Source of the DNA: Galerina marginata
Taxonomy: Eukaryota; Basidiomycota; Agaricomycetes; Agaricales; Galerinaceae
Direction: 5' to 3'
Length of the DNA: 64,000 bases
NCBI GenBank assembly: GCA_023014335.1
Contig: JAECYW010000003.1
Span: 3,224,001-3,288,000, forward strand
The notes below the pieces were generated by a model, which had not been told where the DNA came from, did no database searches, and saw nothing but the letters and a program-made list of their open reading frames with translations. Position numbers and translations under genes: made by a program. Of the stretch, positions 11,765-23,244 are shown piece after piece (the first letter of the stretch is position 1; every line of letters begins with the position of its first letter).

Positions 11765-12390
11765 AGTGGCAAGTAGTGGGCTGATGGGGGATGAGGGCAA
11801 TAGTGGTTTCGCGACGCAAAACGAGTTTTTAAAGGTCGCCGCTTTTCCCACGCCCTTTTCACGTAAATGAGCGCGATCACGTGTTTTTTTTTCTAATTTA
11901 CGACGCGATCGCGGCGATTCGAATTCAGTAACTCCAACTCAGGTTCAACTAAATGCAAAAGGTATGTTGATGGGTCGCGGAATTTCCTGCCTGCGCCAAC
12001 ATTTGCTCCACTTTTTATTCGACCTCGTGTCATCGAGGCTCGAAATTTCCTCTCTTCGATCTCGAACCACCACCATCGCGAAACGCGCGTATACTTAAGT
12101 GGAGCTGTTTCCGCAGCGTTGGTCATCTTGAAGTCGACTAACGCAGTGGAGCAGCGCCTCCCTGGAAACAGGTCACTGTCCAGGGTTCCAACCTACGGAT
12201 CTCGCGTAGATTTGAATGGAGCGGTGTCAATAACCCTGCCTCGTCTCTTCCCTTGGCTAAGGGTTTCGCGGGATTATATGGAAGGGTCCTATAATCATTG
12301 ACTTGCAAAAGTTCAAACTCGACATGAAGGACTCCAGGAGTGGTGGAATCTATAATTTACTGCCTGATACTTAGACCAAGATAACCAGCC
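11765..12390. other. Promoter side of the SNF2 gene
   Basis: 626 bases between the start of the SNF2 gene and the 3' end of the next minus-strand gene. It contains a CACGTG at 11878-11883, 114 bases before the SNF2 ATG. No gene seen. Confidence 0.4.
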
Positions 12391-13630
12391 CTAATTATTA
12401 AAGGTATATTCAAAGTCGAACTGTATATCTTTGCTCGACGTCAACCGCGGAAATTGTTCCTCACGCAGCTTGAGTAACATCCTCTCCAACTCTGTGAAGT
12501 TCTGCCTATAGTCTTCAAAATCAACAGTTAAAGAGACTTGCTTCAACGACGACCATCCAGATGATGTTAGCTTTTGGTCAAGTCCGCCCAAATCCCATCC
12601 CCTGCAATCCTCGGCGCCTGTGATGTGGACGGTAATGCTTTCAATGACATTTCTGTGCTTCATCCCGTCAAGTTCAGGCGGAAGATCCGAGAGAAGGTCA
12701 TCACTGAGGCTGTCAGAGATAATACCAACATGGAGGCGTCTTAGAGTCTGCATGCAAGGCTCCAGCAGCCTGGATAGGCCGGTTAGGGTCATAGGCTGCG
12801 AAACTAAATGCAGATGAAATATTAAAAACCTGGTCAACACCAAAAGAACAGATCCTACCGTAAATGCAGACACTGTTTAGCGGTCCACAAAATTTGAACA
12901 ACTCCTGTGCGGCTTCAAGGCCTTGAGACTGGCGAAGGTGAACTTCTACACTGACGAGATCGCTTAAATCAATAACGAATTGTCCGTCGGGCCGCCTGGT
13001 CTTGTAGAATTCTAGTGCCGAGTCACCGACATCCATGACTGTCAAATTTTCAAGGCGAACTGACTTCTGAGGCAAAGCTGATGAGACGTTTTCCGCTGCG
13101 TCCACGGTTGTGGTATTCAACATCTTCAAGGTCTTTAGGTTGACACAGGGTGTAAGGTCAGAAACAGTAAATTCCCTTATCGAAAGCAGGGAGAGGTGCA
13201 CCAGGGTAGGAAGATGTAGCAGATGAAGCAACGCTGGCCGAAGAGAATTGTTCCAGAACATGTATCTTCCGTTTAAATAAATTGGCCAAATCAAGAAAGA
13301 CTGAAGCCCAGTTATCAATCTGAGGGCGGAGTTGAGCGTAGGGCGTTCGAAGTCTTCGGCAATGATACGGTAATCCAATTTGCGAATGTAATCTGCGAGC
13401 TCTGGGTTGGCCAGAAGAAGTTGTTCGAGCATGTGGGTAGTGGGGGAAGGGGGTTGCATGGTGCGACTATGATTAAGATCGATGGAAGCAAAGATATGTT
13501 TTCTGCAAAGCGGGAGGAAGGCTCGGCAGCAAAGAGCGCTCGCCTTGACGGATAGAAATTTGATATCATCTTCTGCAAGAATGTCGATGATCGTCTCTAC
13601 CACGTCGAGGGGAACGTTGGAAGACAACAT
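12391..13630 (-). CDS. F-box-like/LRR protein, subfamily A copy 1
   Basis: Exons 12859-13630 and 12391-12803, joined across a 55-nt phase-1 intron, give 394 residues. The N-terminus (VPLDVVETIIDILAED, then VKASALCCRAFLPLCRKHI) has the F-box-like pattern: a helix with paired hydrophobics, then the Leu/Cys-rich helix. The rest has irregular leucine-rich repeats (LPTLVHLSLLSIREF, LTPCVNLKTLKML). Proteins of this kind are expected to link substrates to Skp1-Cullin1 ubiquitin ligases; substrate unknown. A close relative lies next upstream at 14009, with the same exon 1 length (772 nt) and intron phase, so they are tandem duplicates. Confidence 0.75.
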
Positions 13631-14008
13631 GGGAATGGTGACTTATCAATAGACCAAGAGCAGGCAAGCGTTCTCCGATCGCTATCAATATCACCTAAAC
13701 ATTGCTAAACCAGGAAATTGTAAACCTTGGACTCACTTACCAATTGCACTGAACCTGACTGGTTCTCTGACTCTATTTGGGATACTTATGTACCCCATCG
13801 AACGCCTTGGAGGCAAAAGAAAGCCAGCGTCGCGAGTCTACGTCGCGAAGCCAGTGCAAATTACACATTTTGGCAATAACCCGTTCACGTTGCCCACTCC
13901 TCTCTGATGTCAGAAATAGACTTTCAGGCCTTGATTCTTAATTAACCCCTGCAGAAGCCTGGCTCAAGATAAGTAAAAAAATAGAACTTATATTATAAGC
14001 ACTGATAT
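13631..14008. other. Spacer between tandem F-box-like genes
   Basis: 378 bases containing the promoter of the 12391-13630 gene and the 3' end of the next. No gene seen. Confidence 0.5.
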
Positions 14009-15244
14009 TTAGGTCAAATGAAGTTGAACTTTTCTCGACAACAATTGCGGAAATAGTGTTCTTGATAACAGTAATTTAGATGCCTCCTTCGACTCAGCTT
14101 GATCCAGTCCAAATTTGACACTCAATGAGACTCGTTTCAACGAGGACCAGCTATACGATGTCAGCACTTGATCAAGCCTCCCCCATACATCCCCCCGTTT
14201 AAAACACTCGTCGTCGTCAACAGCAGTGACTATGATCGTAATACTTCCCAATCTTATGTGTCGCATCTCCTCAAGCTCAGTCAGAAGGCCCGAAAGAGGA
14301 TCGTCACTGTCGTTATCGTAGTCGTAGCCGTGAGTGATTCTGACACGGAGGTGTCTCAGACTTTGCATGCAGGGCTCCAGCAGCTTGGAAAGGCCCGTTA
14401 ACGGTATGGGATCCCAAACTAGGCGTTAATAAAAATTGAATTCCGGACGAACAGAGGAAAAAGAAGCCGTACCGGAAATATAGACACTGCTTAGTTTTGG
14501 GCCACAACGCTTGAGCAACTCTCGTGCAGCTTGGAGGCCACCAGTGGACATACGGACAGACATGGTGAGGAGACCATTGAGATCAACGATCAATTTTCCG
14601 TCGAGACGTCTCGCGATGTTGAACTTTTCTAGTTCTGAAGCATGGGTATCTTCGACTGTCAACTTTGTGAGTCGGACTTGTTTCTGAGGCAAGACTGTTG
14701 AAACGCTTTCCGCTGCATCCACAATTGTGATGCGGTCGACCCTCAAGGTCTTCAGGTTGATGCACGGGATAAGGTCGGAAACCACGAAATTCTCCACCAA
14801 GCTCAAAGTGAGTTGAATGAGGGTAGGAAGATGGAGAAGATGAAGCAACGCCGGCCGAAGAGGATTGTTGTTCCAGTGCATTTCACCCCCGCCCTGGATT
14901 AAAATCGCGAGACACCGGAGCCCAGTTATCTGCCTGAGGACATCTGAAAGCACAGGACTCTCGCAGTCTTTGGGTGTAATACCATATTCCAATTTGCGAA
15001 TGTAACCGGCGAGCTCTGGCGTCGTCAAAAGAAGTCGCTCCAGCTGGAAGGTGGTAGGGGAATGAGGCTGTTGATAGGAATAATTAACGCTGATCGAAGC
15101 GTAAATATGCTTTCTGGAAAGCGGCAGGAAAGCCCGACAGGCAAGAGAGCATGCTTTGAGTGAAGCGAAATCGGTATCGTCCTCGGCGAGAGCGTCTAAA
15201 ATCGTCTCCACCACATCCAGAGTAACGTTGGAAGTGGAAGACAT
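14009..15244 (-). CDS. F-box-like/LRR protein, subfamily A copy 2
   Basis: Exons 14473-15244 and 14009-14418 with a 54-nt intron give 393 residues. F-box-like N-terminus VTLDVVETILDALAEDD, then LKACSLACRAFLPLSRKHI; the LRR-like body contains LRPALLHLLHLPTLIQLTL. Exon 1 length and intron phase equal those of the neighbour at 12391, and long blocks match (for example RPALLHLLHLPTL), so this is a recent tandem pair. CACGTG lies at 15341-15346, 97 bases before the ATG. The reading frame is intact. Ubiquitin-ligase adaptor role is inferred from the fold only. Confidence 0.75.
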
Positions 15245-15540
15245 GCGAATGATGGCTGATAACGCTTCGATGAAGGGCCGATACGTGTTTTCCGGGCACG
15301 CGACGGTTACAAACAGCTCAAATCAATCGAAAGGCAATTCCACGTGTGTAACTCTTAGGCCTTCCTAGGAGTGGTTGTATTGTGTTTATGAATTCATACC
15401 GACGAGAATTGTTATATTCGTCATCTGGATGAAAGTGGGAACGAGTGAACATGAAGCCTGTCCCGCAGAGGCGCTATCCAATAGGACACACCAAAATCAC
15501 AAAGACATTCCGTGTAAAGATTACACCATCAGAACAGTCC

Positions 15541-16888
15541 TTACTGAACCCCAACCTGCTCCAGAAGCTTAGTCGTCGTCTTCCACAGCTGCTCTCCAAG
15601 CTCCTCGTTCAGCGCAGCTTTACTCGGCGTAACAAATTTCCCAGTCGGCTGGCTCTCGAGGTAAACCCCTTGGTAGGCAACCCTGTTGTCTCGTATCTTT
15701 TTTCCCGCGGCTGCGAAAGCGGAATTATACGCCCCCACGTCTGTCTGTGCTATGGCGAGTCCAACCAACCACCCGAAGAGACGAGGGAAGACCCATTGAT
15801 GAGAGTACGTATCGACACCTCCAGGATGCACAGCTATCGCTGTAATGGGAGCCGATGCGTCGTCATTTAAGCGTCGCTGAAGCGTTTTGGTCCACAGAAT
15901 TTGCATAAGCTTTGAGTGGCCTATAAAACCGAATGAGAGATAAGCAAGGAAGTATGCCAAAGATCGCGGTTACCGTAGCGATGAAAGCCTGGTAGAATCC
16001 TTCCTCGGTACGTCGTATTAAAATCTGAGATATCATCAAACTTTACTGTAGCTGGTATTATCTTGTGGGCAATGGAAGTAACCTGTCTCCGTATATGTCG
16101 GTCATTGGGCAAATGAATCTGGGACTGTGCGACGTACATTGACGATTCTCACATCGGAATTTGGCTCGCGCGCGGTCTCTTGAAGGAGTGGAAGTAATGT
16201 CTGGGTGAAGACCAACGGGCTAATATAACTAATCACAAAACAACAGCTATGAGCCACGTTGTCATCCAAAAGACTTTCCGACTGACTTTACGACAACCAT
16301 CGTCGCTACACCTGGATTGTATGAATAAGCCCCCTAAATATTTCAGACAAATAGGCAAACCATACCGTCAGGCCCTATCGTATGTGGCGCTTGCATTCTT
16401 GAAATTCGATTTCAAAACCACAACACAGTACTTCGTCAAATAGACTTACAATCCAGCGTTATTTACTGTGAACAAAAATGGCTTTATCAGAGCAATTTCG
16501 ATGACATCAATCAAGACTGACTTAAGATATCCAGCCTTTCTTCCATCTTTAAGAACTCTTCCGCTGCCTGCTTCGCCTCCTTTAAAGTACTCAAGTCCAG
16601 CTTCAGCCATACCACTTCACCATTTCCTGGACCGAGGCCGTCATGTTCGAGCTGTGCCAGGGCTCCAGTCGCACGAGATTCATTTCTGGCTGCAAGATAG
16701 ACCTTCGCGCCTGCTCGGGCAAGATGGCGGACAGTTGCCAAACCAATACCTGTACTAAAACCTTGTCAGCAGCACCTCGGTTTGAATTAGGTCGATAATC
16801 ACTTTGCACCAGTGACAATGGCTACCTTCCCCTTGAGGTCTGTAAGGTCGGTCAAAGGATCAAACTTCCGTGAGGCAATGTTGCCCAT
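15541..16888 (-). CDS. Short-chain dehydrogenase/reductase (SDR)
   Basis: About seven exons. The start at 16888 gives MGNIASRKFDPLTDLTDLKG, then KVAIVTGANTGIG across the first intron (classical TGxxxGIG nucleotide-binding motif). Next come YLAARNESRA, the LDILINNAGL motif (microexon near 16452-16467) and the catalytic YGHSK (YxxxK) near 15910-15925. The end lies at 15541 after AVHPGGVDTYSHQW. The dinucleotide-binding half resembles retinol dehydrogenase/WWOX-like SDRs, but the substrate cannot be told. Two introns appear to begin with GTCAGT, an unusual donor. The gene is divergent from another SDR at 17580 with similar N-terminus and intron layout, so the pair arose by inverted duplication. 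Confidence 0.85.
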
Positions 16889-17579
16889 TGGCGAGGGTCG
16901 GTCTTTGACTGTGTGTAGAGGTGTATGGCGAGTAAAAGAAAGTTTCAACCCAAGATGCTTGAACACGACCAGTCTCTCACGACGAATAAAACAACCGGTC
17001 TAGAAAAGGTATCTCTTGAGAAAGAAATCCTGGAAAATTTCGCAGTCCGGGACGCACCTATGTTATCGAAACACGGAAATTCCAGTCGGACACGCATTTT
17101 GCAGCAGCATTGGTCCACTCCTTAGGCCTTATTCCCCAGGAATATTAAGGAACAGAAATTGTAGAAGAGCATGTTGAGAGAATTTGGAGAGAATGGTTGT
17201 GAATTCAGCAACCGTGTCCGTGGCACAACCGAACTTAAAGTTACCGAAGGCTATCGCGGTCTTGGTCACGTTTTCAATTTGGTCTTTGTCTACATTCCGC
17301 GGTCACCACCCCACCCCATCCAGTGTCCACAGGCTGGATTATGATTGTGTTCCCTCTGTGTTCTATAAATCTACCTCTACAGCAGAAATCTGGAAAAGGA
17401 TAGTAGAATTTACTAGCCCGCCCACCCTACAGGAGTCCGACATAGGCAGCTCGGGAGTCGGAATCCAATCGGAATCTCCTGTCCGAGCCGGGGCCGGGGC
17501 TGATTCTTACCAGCGTCATATAAAGTCGACTGTTCTACCAGTGTTCAACATCCCGGCCTAACCGATTGTTCAAAGAAAC
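16889..17579. promoter_or_regulatory. Shared divergent promoter region of the SDR pair
   Basis: 691 bases between the two start codons of the divergent SDR genes. A TCTATAAATC sequence near 17362 is a possible TATA box for the + strand gene. The arrangement would allow co-regulation, but no palindromic operator was noticed. Confidence 0.45.
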
Positions 17580-18940
17580 ATGCTTTTCTGGTCCAAGAAA
17601 TTTGACCCAACTAAAGACTTGGCCGACTTGACGGGCAAGGTCATCATTGTCACAGGAGCCAAGTGCGTCATGCTTCCAGAACGAAGTTCATGTTTCTTAT
17701 ATCGTCTATATAGCACAGGTATCGGCTACTCGACAGTCAAGCATCTTGCTCGAAGAGGAGCAAAAGTCTATCTGGGGTCGCGTTCTGAAGAAAAAGGGAC
17801 TCAGGCCATTTCCAAACTCCAGGAAGAAGGGATAGGTTCGGGCGAGGTGGTGCGGTTGTCATGCGACCTGAGCACTCCTGCTCTTGCAAAGAAAGCTGCG
17901 GAAGACTTCCTGCAACGAGAAACCCGATTAGACGTACTGGGTCTGTTTTAATTTCTCTATGGCGGTATGACACGACTAATGGATGAGCAACAGTGAACAA
18001 TGCAGGACTGTGAGTGGCGGAATCAGATTTACGCGTTATTTGTCACTCACATTGTGGAACTTGAAGTCTCTACGACCATACGGATAAGCCAGCTCAAGAC
18101 GGTGATCTTTCCCAATTTTCGCCTTCCGTCTTCCCCACTTATTGTAGACATTCGCGTTCTAGGAATAACCGAAATGATGATGGTCAAGTAAGTTAAAAGT
18201 TTGTGCTCGTTGATAACACGATGATAATGATATTCAAAAGTCATATCGGCACATTCCAGTTTACGGCGACACTCCTTCCGCTCTTGCTCAAAACCTCAGA
18301 AGAGCCCAATTCCGATGTTCGCATCTTGACCGTGCGTTCGACCGCGTTTATCTTAACATTGACCCACGTCTAATGAACCCCTCTCTAATTTAGCTTACAT
18401 CTGATGGACACACCCGCGGAGTAGCTGCGAAACCGGATATCAACTTTTCCACCATGGATGAATTCAAAAATACCTACGCTCAGGAGAACATCCCTTATTT
18501 TGCTCGGTACTGTGAGTCCATCGTTAACCAGTCCACGCCTTGATCAGAAGTCTAAACGCCTTTATATTCTAGTCATCTCCAAACTCGGGAACGTTCTTTT
18601 CACCAATGCCCTTCAAAGACGACTTGCATCATCCAGCATCATCTGCATGTCTCTCCATCCAGGGGTATCCAACACGTCTTTTTCGAGAAACACGCCTTTT
18701 CCTCGGCTGGTTTTCTTTCTCATGTCGCTTTTCGTGATGAGCCCAGATGAAGGCGCGCATACCTCCTGCTTTGCTGCTGCGTCGCCCCTTGTCAGGCAGG
18801 AGGCCGATAAATACAAAGGCGCCTACCTCGAACCCATAAAAATTAGTCAAGCATCAGAAAATGCTAGGAACATTGTACTGCAGGATCAACTTTGGGAAAC
18901 GACGGAGAACTATCTGCAGAGTCTGGACTTGTCGACGTAG
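17580..18940 (+). CDS. Short-chain dehydrogenase/reductase (SDR), divergent paralog
   Basis: About seven exons. The start MLFWSKKFDPTKDLADLTG parallels its divergent partner. TGANTGIGYSTVKHLARRG is formed when intron 1 ends at CTATATAG; then VNNAGL near 18000, DGITEMMMVN on a short exon, and the active-site YFISK (YxxxK) near 18560-18580 followed by SLHPGVSNTSF. The stop is at 18938-18940 after LQSLDLST. All SDR core motifs are present, so it should be an active NAD(P)(H)-dependent oxidoreductase; substrate unknown. The C-terminus is the more variable part, as is usual for substrate recognition. Confidence 0.85.
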
Positions 18941-19348
18941 TGTCGGCGCGATGTTGTTCTAGGTGACTCTATCCACGACTTTTTCGTGGACTATGAATAA
19001 CCTGAACTGTGTCACCTACCTTTATTTTATTCTAAGACTGGACATAATATACGCGGGTGATGACAATAACAAATCTCCTCGAATGTATTACTTATAGGCT
19101 TATCCCTCCTTGTCGAAGACATTTGGCCTGACGAGGGACTTGAAAGATCTGTCCGAGCTGCCTCTTCCAGGAATTTTAATGAGCCACAAACTAGACTACT
19201 TTCTTTGTCTCGGATTCAGATACTATGACAAAGGTGTGTGTAGCTGCCCGGAACCTGGGGTTTTTGATCTCGGACCTGTTGTTGGTTGTTTACATGCTCG
19301 TCTTCCTTCAACCAGAACTTCAAAGTCAACCTTTGATTTCCATTCATT
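18941..19348. other. Spacer before the F-box-like array
   Basis: 408 bases, 3' UTR of the SDR and promoter of the next gene. Nothing specific seen. Confidence 0.5.
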
Positions 19349-20752
19349 ATGCAAGACGCCTTGCAACCAACCCCGTCAACTAAAGAATTCTCCAATGGAG
19401 AGAAAAGCGACTCCGATTCCTCTGGAAGCGATACACCATCAAATGGCATCCTACCCCTAGAACTTTACGATATTATTCTAGATTATCTTCCAGATGACGA
19501 ACTATCCCTCAGATCATGCGCTCTCGTTTGTCACTTCTTCCGTCTCCGGTCTCAAATGCGTTTGTTCAGGAAAATCCACATTATGCGGTCAAACAGGTTA
19601 GATATCCCGAAAAAAACTTCTCCAGGCCAGAGGTTTCTAGACGTCATTAAACATTCCCCCCAACTTCGTAATCACGTCCAGACCCTCGAGATTAGCAATT
19701 ACCAGCGACCAAGGTACGCTACCGATCCAGACGCATGGAAAATAGCTGATCGCACCCGTGACACCACATCCGATGTATTGCATCTCCTGCAAGATTTGAA
19801 AGAATTCAAGGTCACTGGCCGCCCGTCCGTAGGCAAACTGGATTTCTACGCTTGGACTCAGGAAACAAGGTCTGCGGTCTTATACAAGTGTCAATCACTT
19901 GTCAGTTTAGCTCTTAGTCACATCCGAAACGTCCCACTCGCCATTTTGAAATACGTACCAACACTAGAGTCGTTATCGTTGGCTCAAGTCGTGTTTGTAT
20001 CAGAAGCACATGATCCAGCAACCGATATTAAGGGGCCTACTGGAATCACACAACTCAAGTGCCTCCAGATTACGACCTATGAAACTAGGGAATGGCGTCC
20101 CCTCTATTTATGGCTGCGAGACGAGAACCAGTCCATTGACTTGACGAGTATCACCGAACTGTCGTTGCGCATCGAGTTCGGCGCAGAAATGCCTCTCCTT
20201 GAGGATATGCGTGCGATATCGTGGCTTGTGAGCGGTTGTTCTCGTTCTCTAAAAAGTCTTAGCCTTTTCTATTCAAAATACGGTAATGATCAGTCTTTCC
20301 TACTCTGACGGAAAGCATATGCTAAATAATTGGGCACTCTAGCTACTCTCTATCAAGACGAAAACTTTGACATCGGCAATATGCATTCGTTGCAAACGTT
20401 ATCCTTGCGAGGGTCAATTTGGAATGGATGGACCTTGTTTACGCCGCACGCCTTTCTCCAATGGTTAAAATCAAACCTCGATAAAGCGGTACCATCTCGT
20501 CAACTGTCGCTTGTCAATCTTATCTGCGCAGTAGATGACTTTGGAGGGGTGCCAGACTTCATTCCTAAAAATCCATGATGGCAGATCCTTCAGACAACAA
20601 TTTTGGGTTTTGCGCAGACGACTACCGTCAATGTGTTCATTTCTTTCTCAGCTGCTTGTAGCGTGCATGCCATAACCGAGCTGGAGGATCTCCTCTCCCC
20701 ACTTCGTCAAAGCGGTTTTGCTAACGTAGAGGTTAGGAATGGGTCAGAGTGA
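19349..20752 (+). pseudogene. F-box-like/LRR gene, subfamily B diverged copy, with nonsense codon
   Basis: Exon 1 19349-20282, 60-nt intron, exon 2 from 20343. The N-terminus has an acidic Ser tract, then the F-box-like LPLELYDIILDYLPDDE and LRSCALVCHFFRLRSQ; the body is LRR-like. Exon 2 meets TGA at 20576-20578, yet the same frame continues with sequence matching the end of its paralogs (TTVNVFISFSAAC, then LEDLLSPLRQSGFANVEV) up to TGA 20750-20752. The TGA occupies the place of Glu in the paralog motif EW. So the last ~58 residues are cut off by one nonsense codon. The shortened 388-residue product may still be made; no convincing intron removes the stop. Confidence 0.65.
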
Positions 20753-22263
20753 GCGTGAACTGATAGTATGTGACGCTATCTGCGACTGATTCCGAAACTG
20801 CATGGAAGCTAACATTTTCCTCCGCAGAGCAAGCTGCATGACTTACAGAAATGCAGACGACAGATATCGCCCAAGGTACTGAAAGCCAGCCACTGCTGAG
20901 GTGTAAACATCAAAGCCGTTCAATAAGAGCATAATGCAGGTCACTTAATTGGTTCAGCGTTGATCGCAGTACAACTCGACAATATGGTAAATTTTATCAG
21001 TATGGTGATTGGCCGGGTCAAATTTTGCCCTAACTTGCTATTGGACGCTGGATTGTGCCCTCGACTCGTTCTTCGCTGATCGTGCTGCAATGCGACTGGC
21101 TGGCAAGACTCATCTACTGCCTGCTTCCCTCATCGACCACCCAGCTTAATTTTGTTTTCGCAATAATTCTCGATAAAACACTGTATATCGAATTTGGCTG
21201 AACCTAAGGGTGTAACACCGAACTTCGTCGCAAGTGGTGTCGTATCACACCTCCCAACCACAGTGCCTTTCGACAAGGTTATAAACTCTGCCTCCTATAT
21301 CAGCACTTCCTCTTGTCCTAGAAGTTGAATTTCAACAACCTGTTTCCAGAATGAGGGGCACATAAACCTGATATTGGTAAAGGACGAGTGGCATAGGTAG
21401 GGAACAGAGACTAAAACCAGCGAGAAAGGCGGAGCGCGTATTATTTATTGGCAAATAAAGGTAGAGGTCGAACGTCGCGCAACATTGAAGAACTCGGTTC
21501 TGATGCCCATAATGAAGGACTCCCTCATAACGCGCCTTATGACATCGGACCCTGCCTGAACGGCCCAGCATTGAATCCTGCCTCCTTGTGTGTTTTTCCG
21601 TTAACGTTCTTGATCTTCTGGTTAGGCAATTCAGAGTAAGTAGTCGAACAAGACGTTAGTAATAAGGCCGAGATGTGATTAAGCACAGGCCGTACATGCA
21701 ACTCCGCGCTCATCCATCCATTTAGTCACCCCGATACCAACCGGTTTCGAGGCCAACGTGTGTTCCACTACACCTGATTTTAGGCGAGTAGGCTCCTTAC
21801 CAGCTAGTCCCTGTTTAGTCGTCTGCCCTTTCTCGAGTATAATGTGAATATTAATTAGCAGAAAAACGGTCTTGCCGACAAACGTAGGATACTCACTGAA
21901 CTGTTAATGGATTGGGGGACGAGCACGACGTTCTTGGGATGATTGAATATTTTCTTCAGTCTATGATAAACTGTGAGTGGCCGGGCCACTTTCTTGATTC
22001 TTGTGGATGCGACTTCTTGTCAGGAGGTGGTTCTGATGCTTAGGCATCCGGAGAAGTGTTGGTGCGAGTAATAAGACCAGTCGAACTTTGAAGTTTCTTT
22101 AGACTCGCATTATGAGAGAAACACCGCTAGTTCAGGAACAACAAAATGGGCCTACAATAAAGCATCGTTAGATATATCATCAGCATTCCAAACTATGAAT
22201 ATATAAATACCAGTAAACGATGACCGCAATCGAACTGCTCCACCAACTCCAATAAGTGCTGCC
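20753..22263. other. Intergenic, no supported gene
   Basis: About 1.5 kb with short frames only. No repeat family or RNA gene was recognised. Confidence 0.4.
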
Positions 22264-22946
22264 TCAGAACCGGTGACTACGACGTCTCTTCAGATGTTCC
22301 CACTGAGCTTCGAACAACTCCTGGAGCGCTTCCATAGCTTCAGATTTCTGGCCGAGTAAATACTCAGTAAGGCGGATATAAGTGTTGTCAGACTAACAGT
22401 TTCAACCACAAAGCTTGGAAAAATGGTCACGTTGAGGAGTAGTTGACCTGGGCCTTCAATTTCGCAAGCAGACGCTCTGGTAATTATTCTGGCAATCACC
22501 AAGTGGATTGAATTCAGAGCTCCGAGTTGGTTAAAAGACTTTAGAATGGCACTGTCCCAACAGTCGTAATTTTGAGTCTAGCCAAAGAGGTGACAACAAT
22601 GGCTGGGCCTGAGTGATATTATTCTAGCACAGCGAAAGTTGTGACCGACAAAAAAACGGCGGAGGGTAACTTTACTTACCAACAGCATTCCCTTCGAGTG
22701 CCGGTTGCCTTAATTCTGTCAAGCACAGGTACCTCGACAATGGTCTCTCCGTCTTCACCAACGGTAAACATGGTCTCTTTCGAAACAGCCACCTTGTCGA
22801 CATCAGGCTCGGGTGAGTTTTCCAGGCATCGTTGATGTTGATCTTCGACTCCAATAGCGAGAATATCGAAGGTATGTTCCGTGCACGGATGCGAGACTGT
22901 GAGCTAAGTAGTAGGGATACTGAAAAAGTCGAAGACGAGATAACAT
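22264..22946 (-). pseudogene. Decaying minus-strand gene fragment, unknown
   Basis: Coding-like exon 22680-22896 (contains TFDILAIGVEDQHQ and TVGEDGETIVEVPVLDRI) joins, across a 128-nt intron with GTAAGT donor and ACAG acceptor, to an exon from 22551 (ILKSFNQLGALNSIHLVIAR). A frame change near 22390 is needed to reach the helical basic end SEAMEALQELFEAQWEHLKR before TGA 22264-22266. The upstream part of the block is repeated at 25145-25290 before the next F-box copy, so it belongs to the duplicated unit. No family recognised. Confidence 0.4.
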
Positions 22947-23029
22947 TTGAATAACATGCCCGAAAGTATTGAAGGAAGTAGCACTATAAGCATCTGTCCC
23001 CGAGTTTCGTTTCAGTGTTTTTGGTGATC

Positions 23030-23035
23030 CACGTG
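23030..23035. promoter_or_regulatory. Conserved CACGTG upstream of F-box copy 1
   Basis: E-box in TCCACGTGAC, 210 bases before the ATG at 23245; kept at like distance in copies 2 and 3 (25391 and 27611). Confidence 0.3.
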
Positions 23036-23244
23036 ACTTACCGATAGGATCAACTTTCGACTTTTAGCGGCTAGCGGCTAGCCACCAACGCCAACAGCGA
23101 CGAACCCGACGAACCTGGTAGACAAGGACGCGATTAATGGTGAGTTTCGGTATTCGGCTGGATTGCTTCTTGGTTAACGAATTCCCCCTTTACTCGTAGA
23201 ACACTCTTATTTAAATAGAGCAACCTCGGTTTTGATGCACTACG

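Noticed and set aside
12391..18940. Secondary-metabolite cluster around the SDR genes
   Set aside because: No backbone synthase, P450 or transporter is present nearby; neighbours are F-box-like genes.
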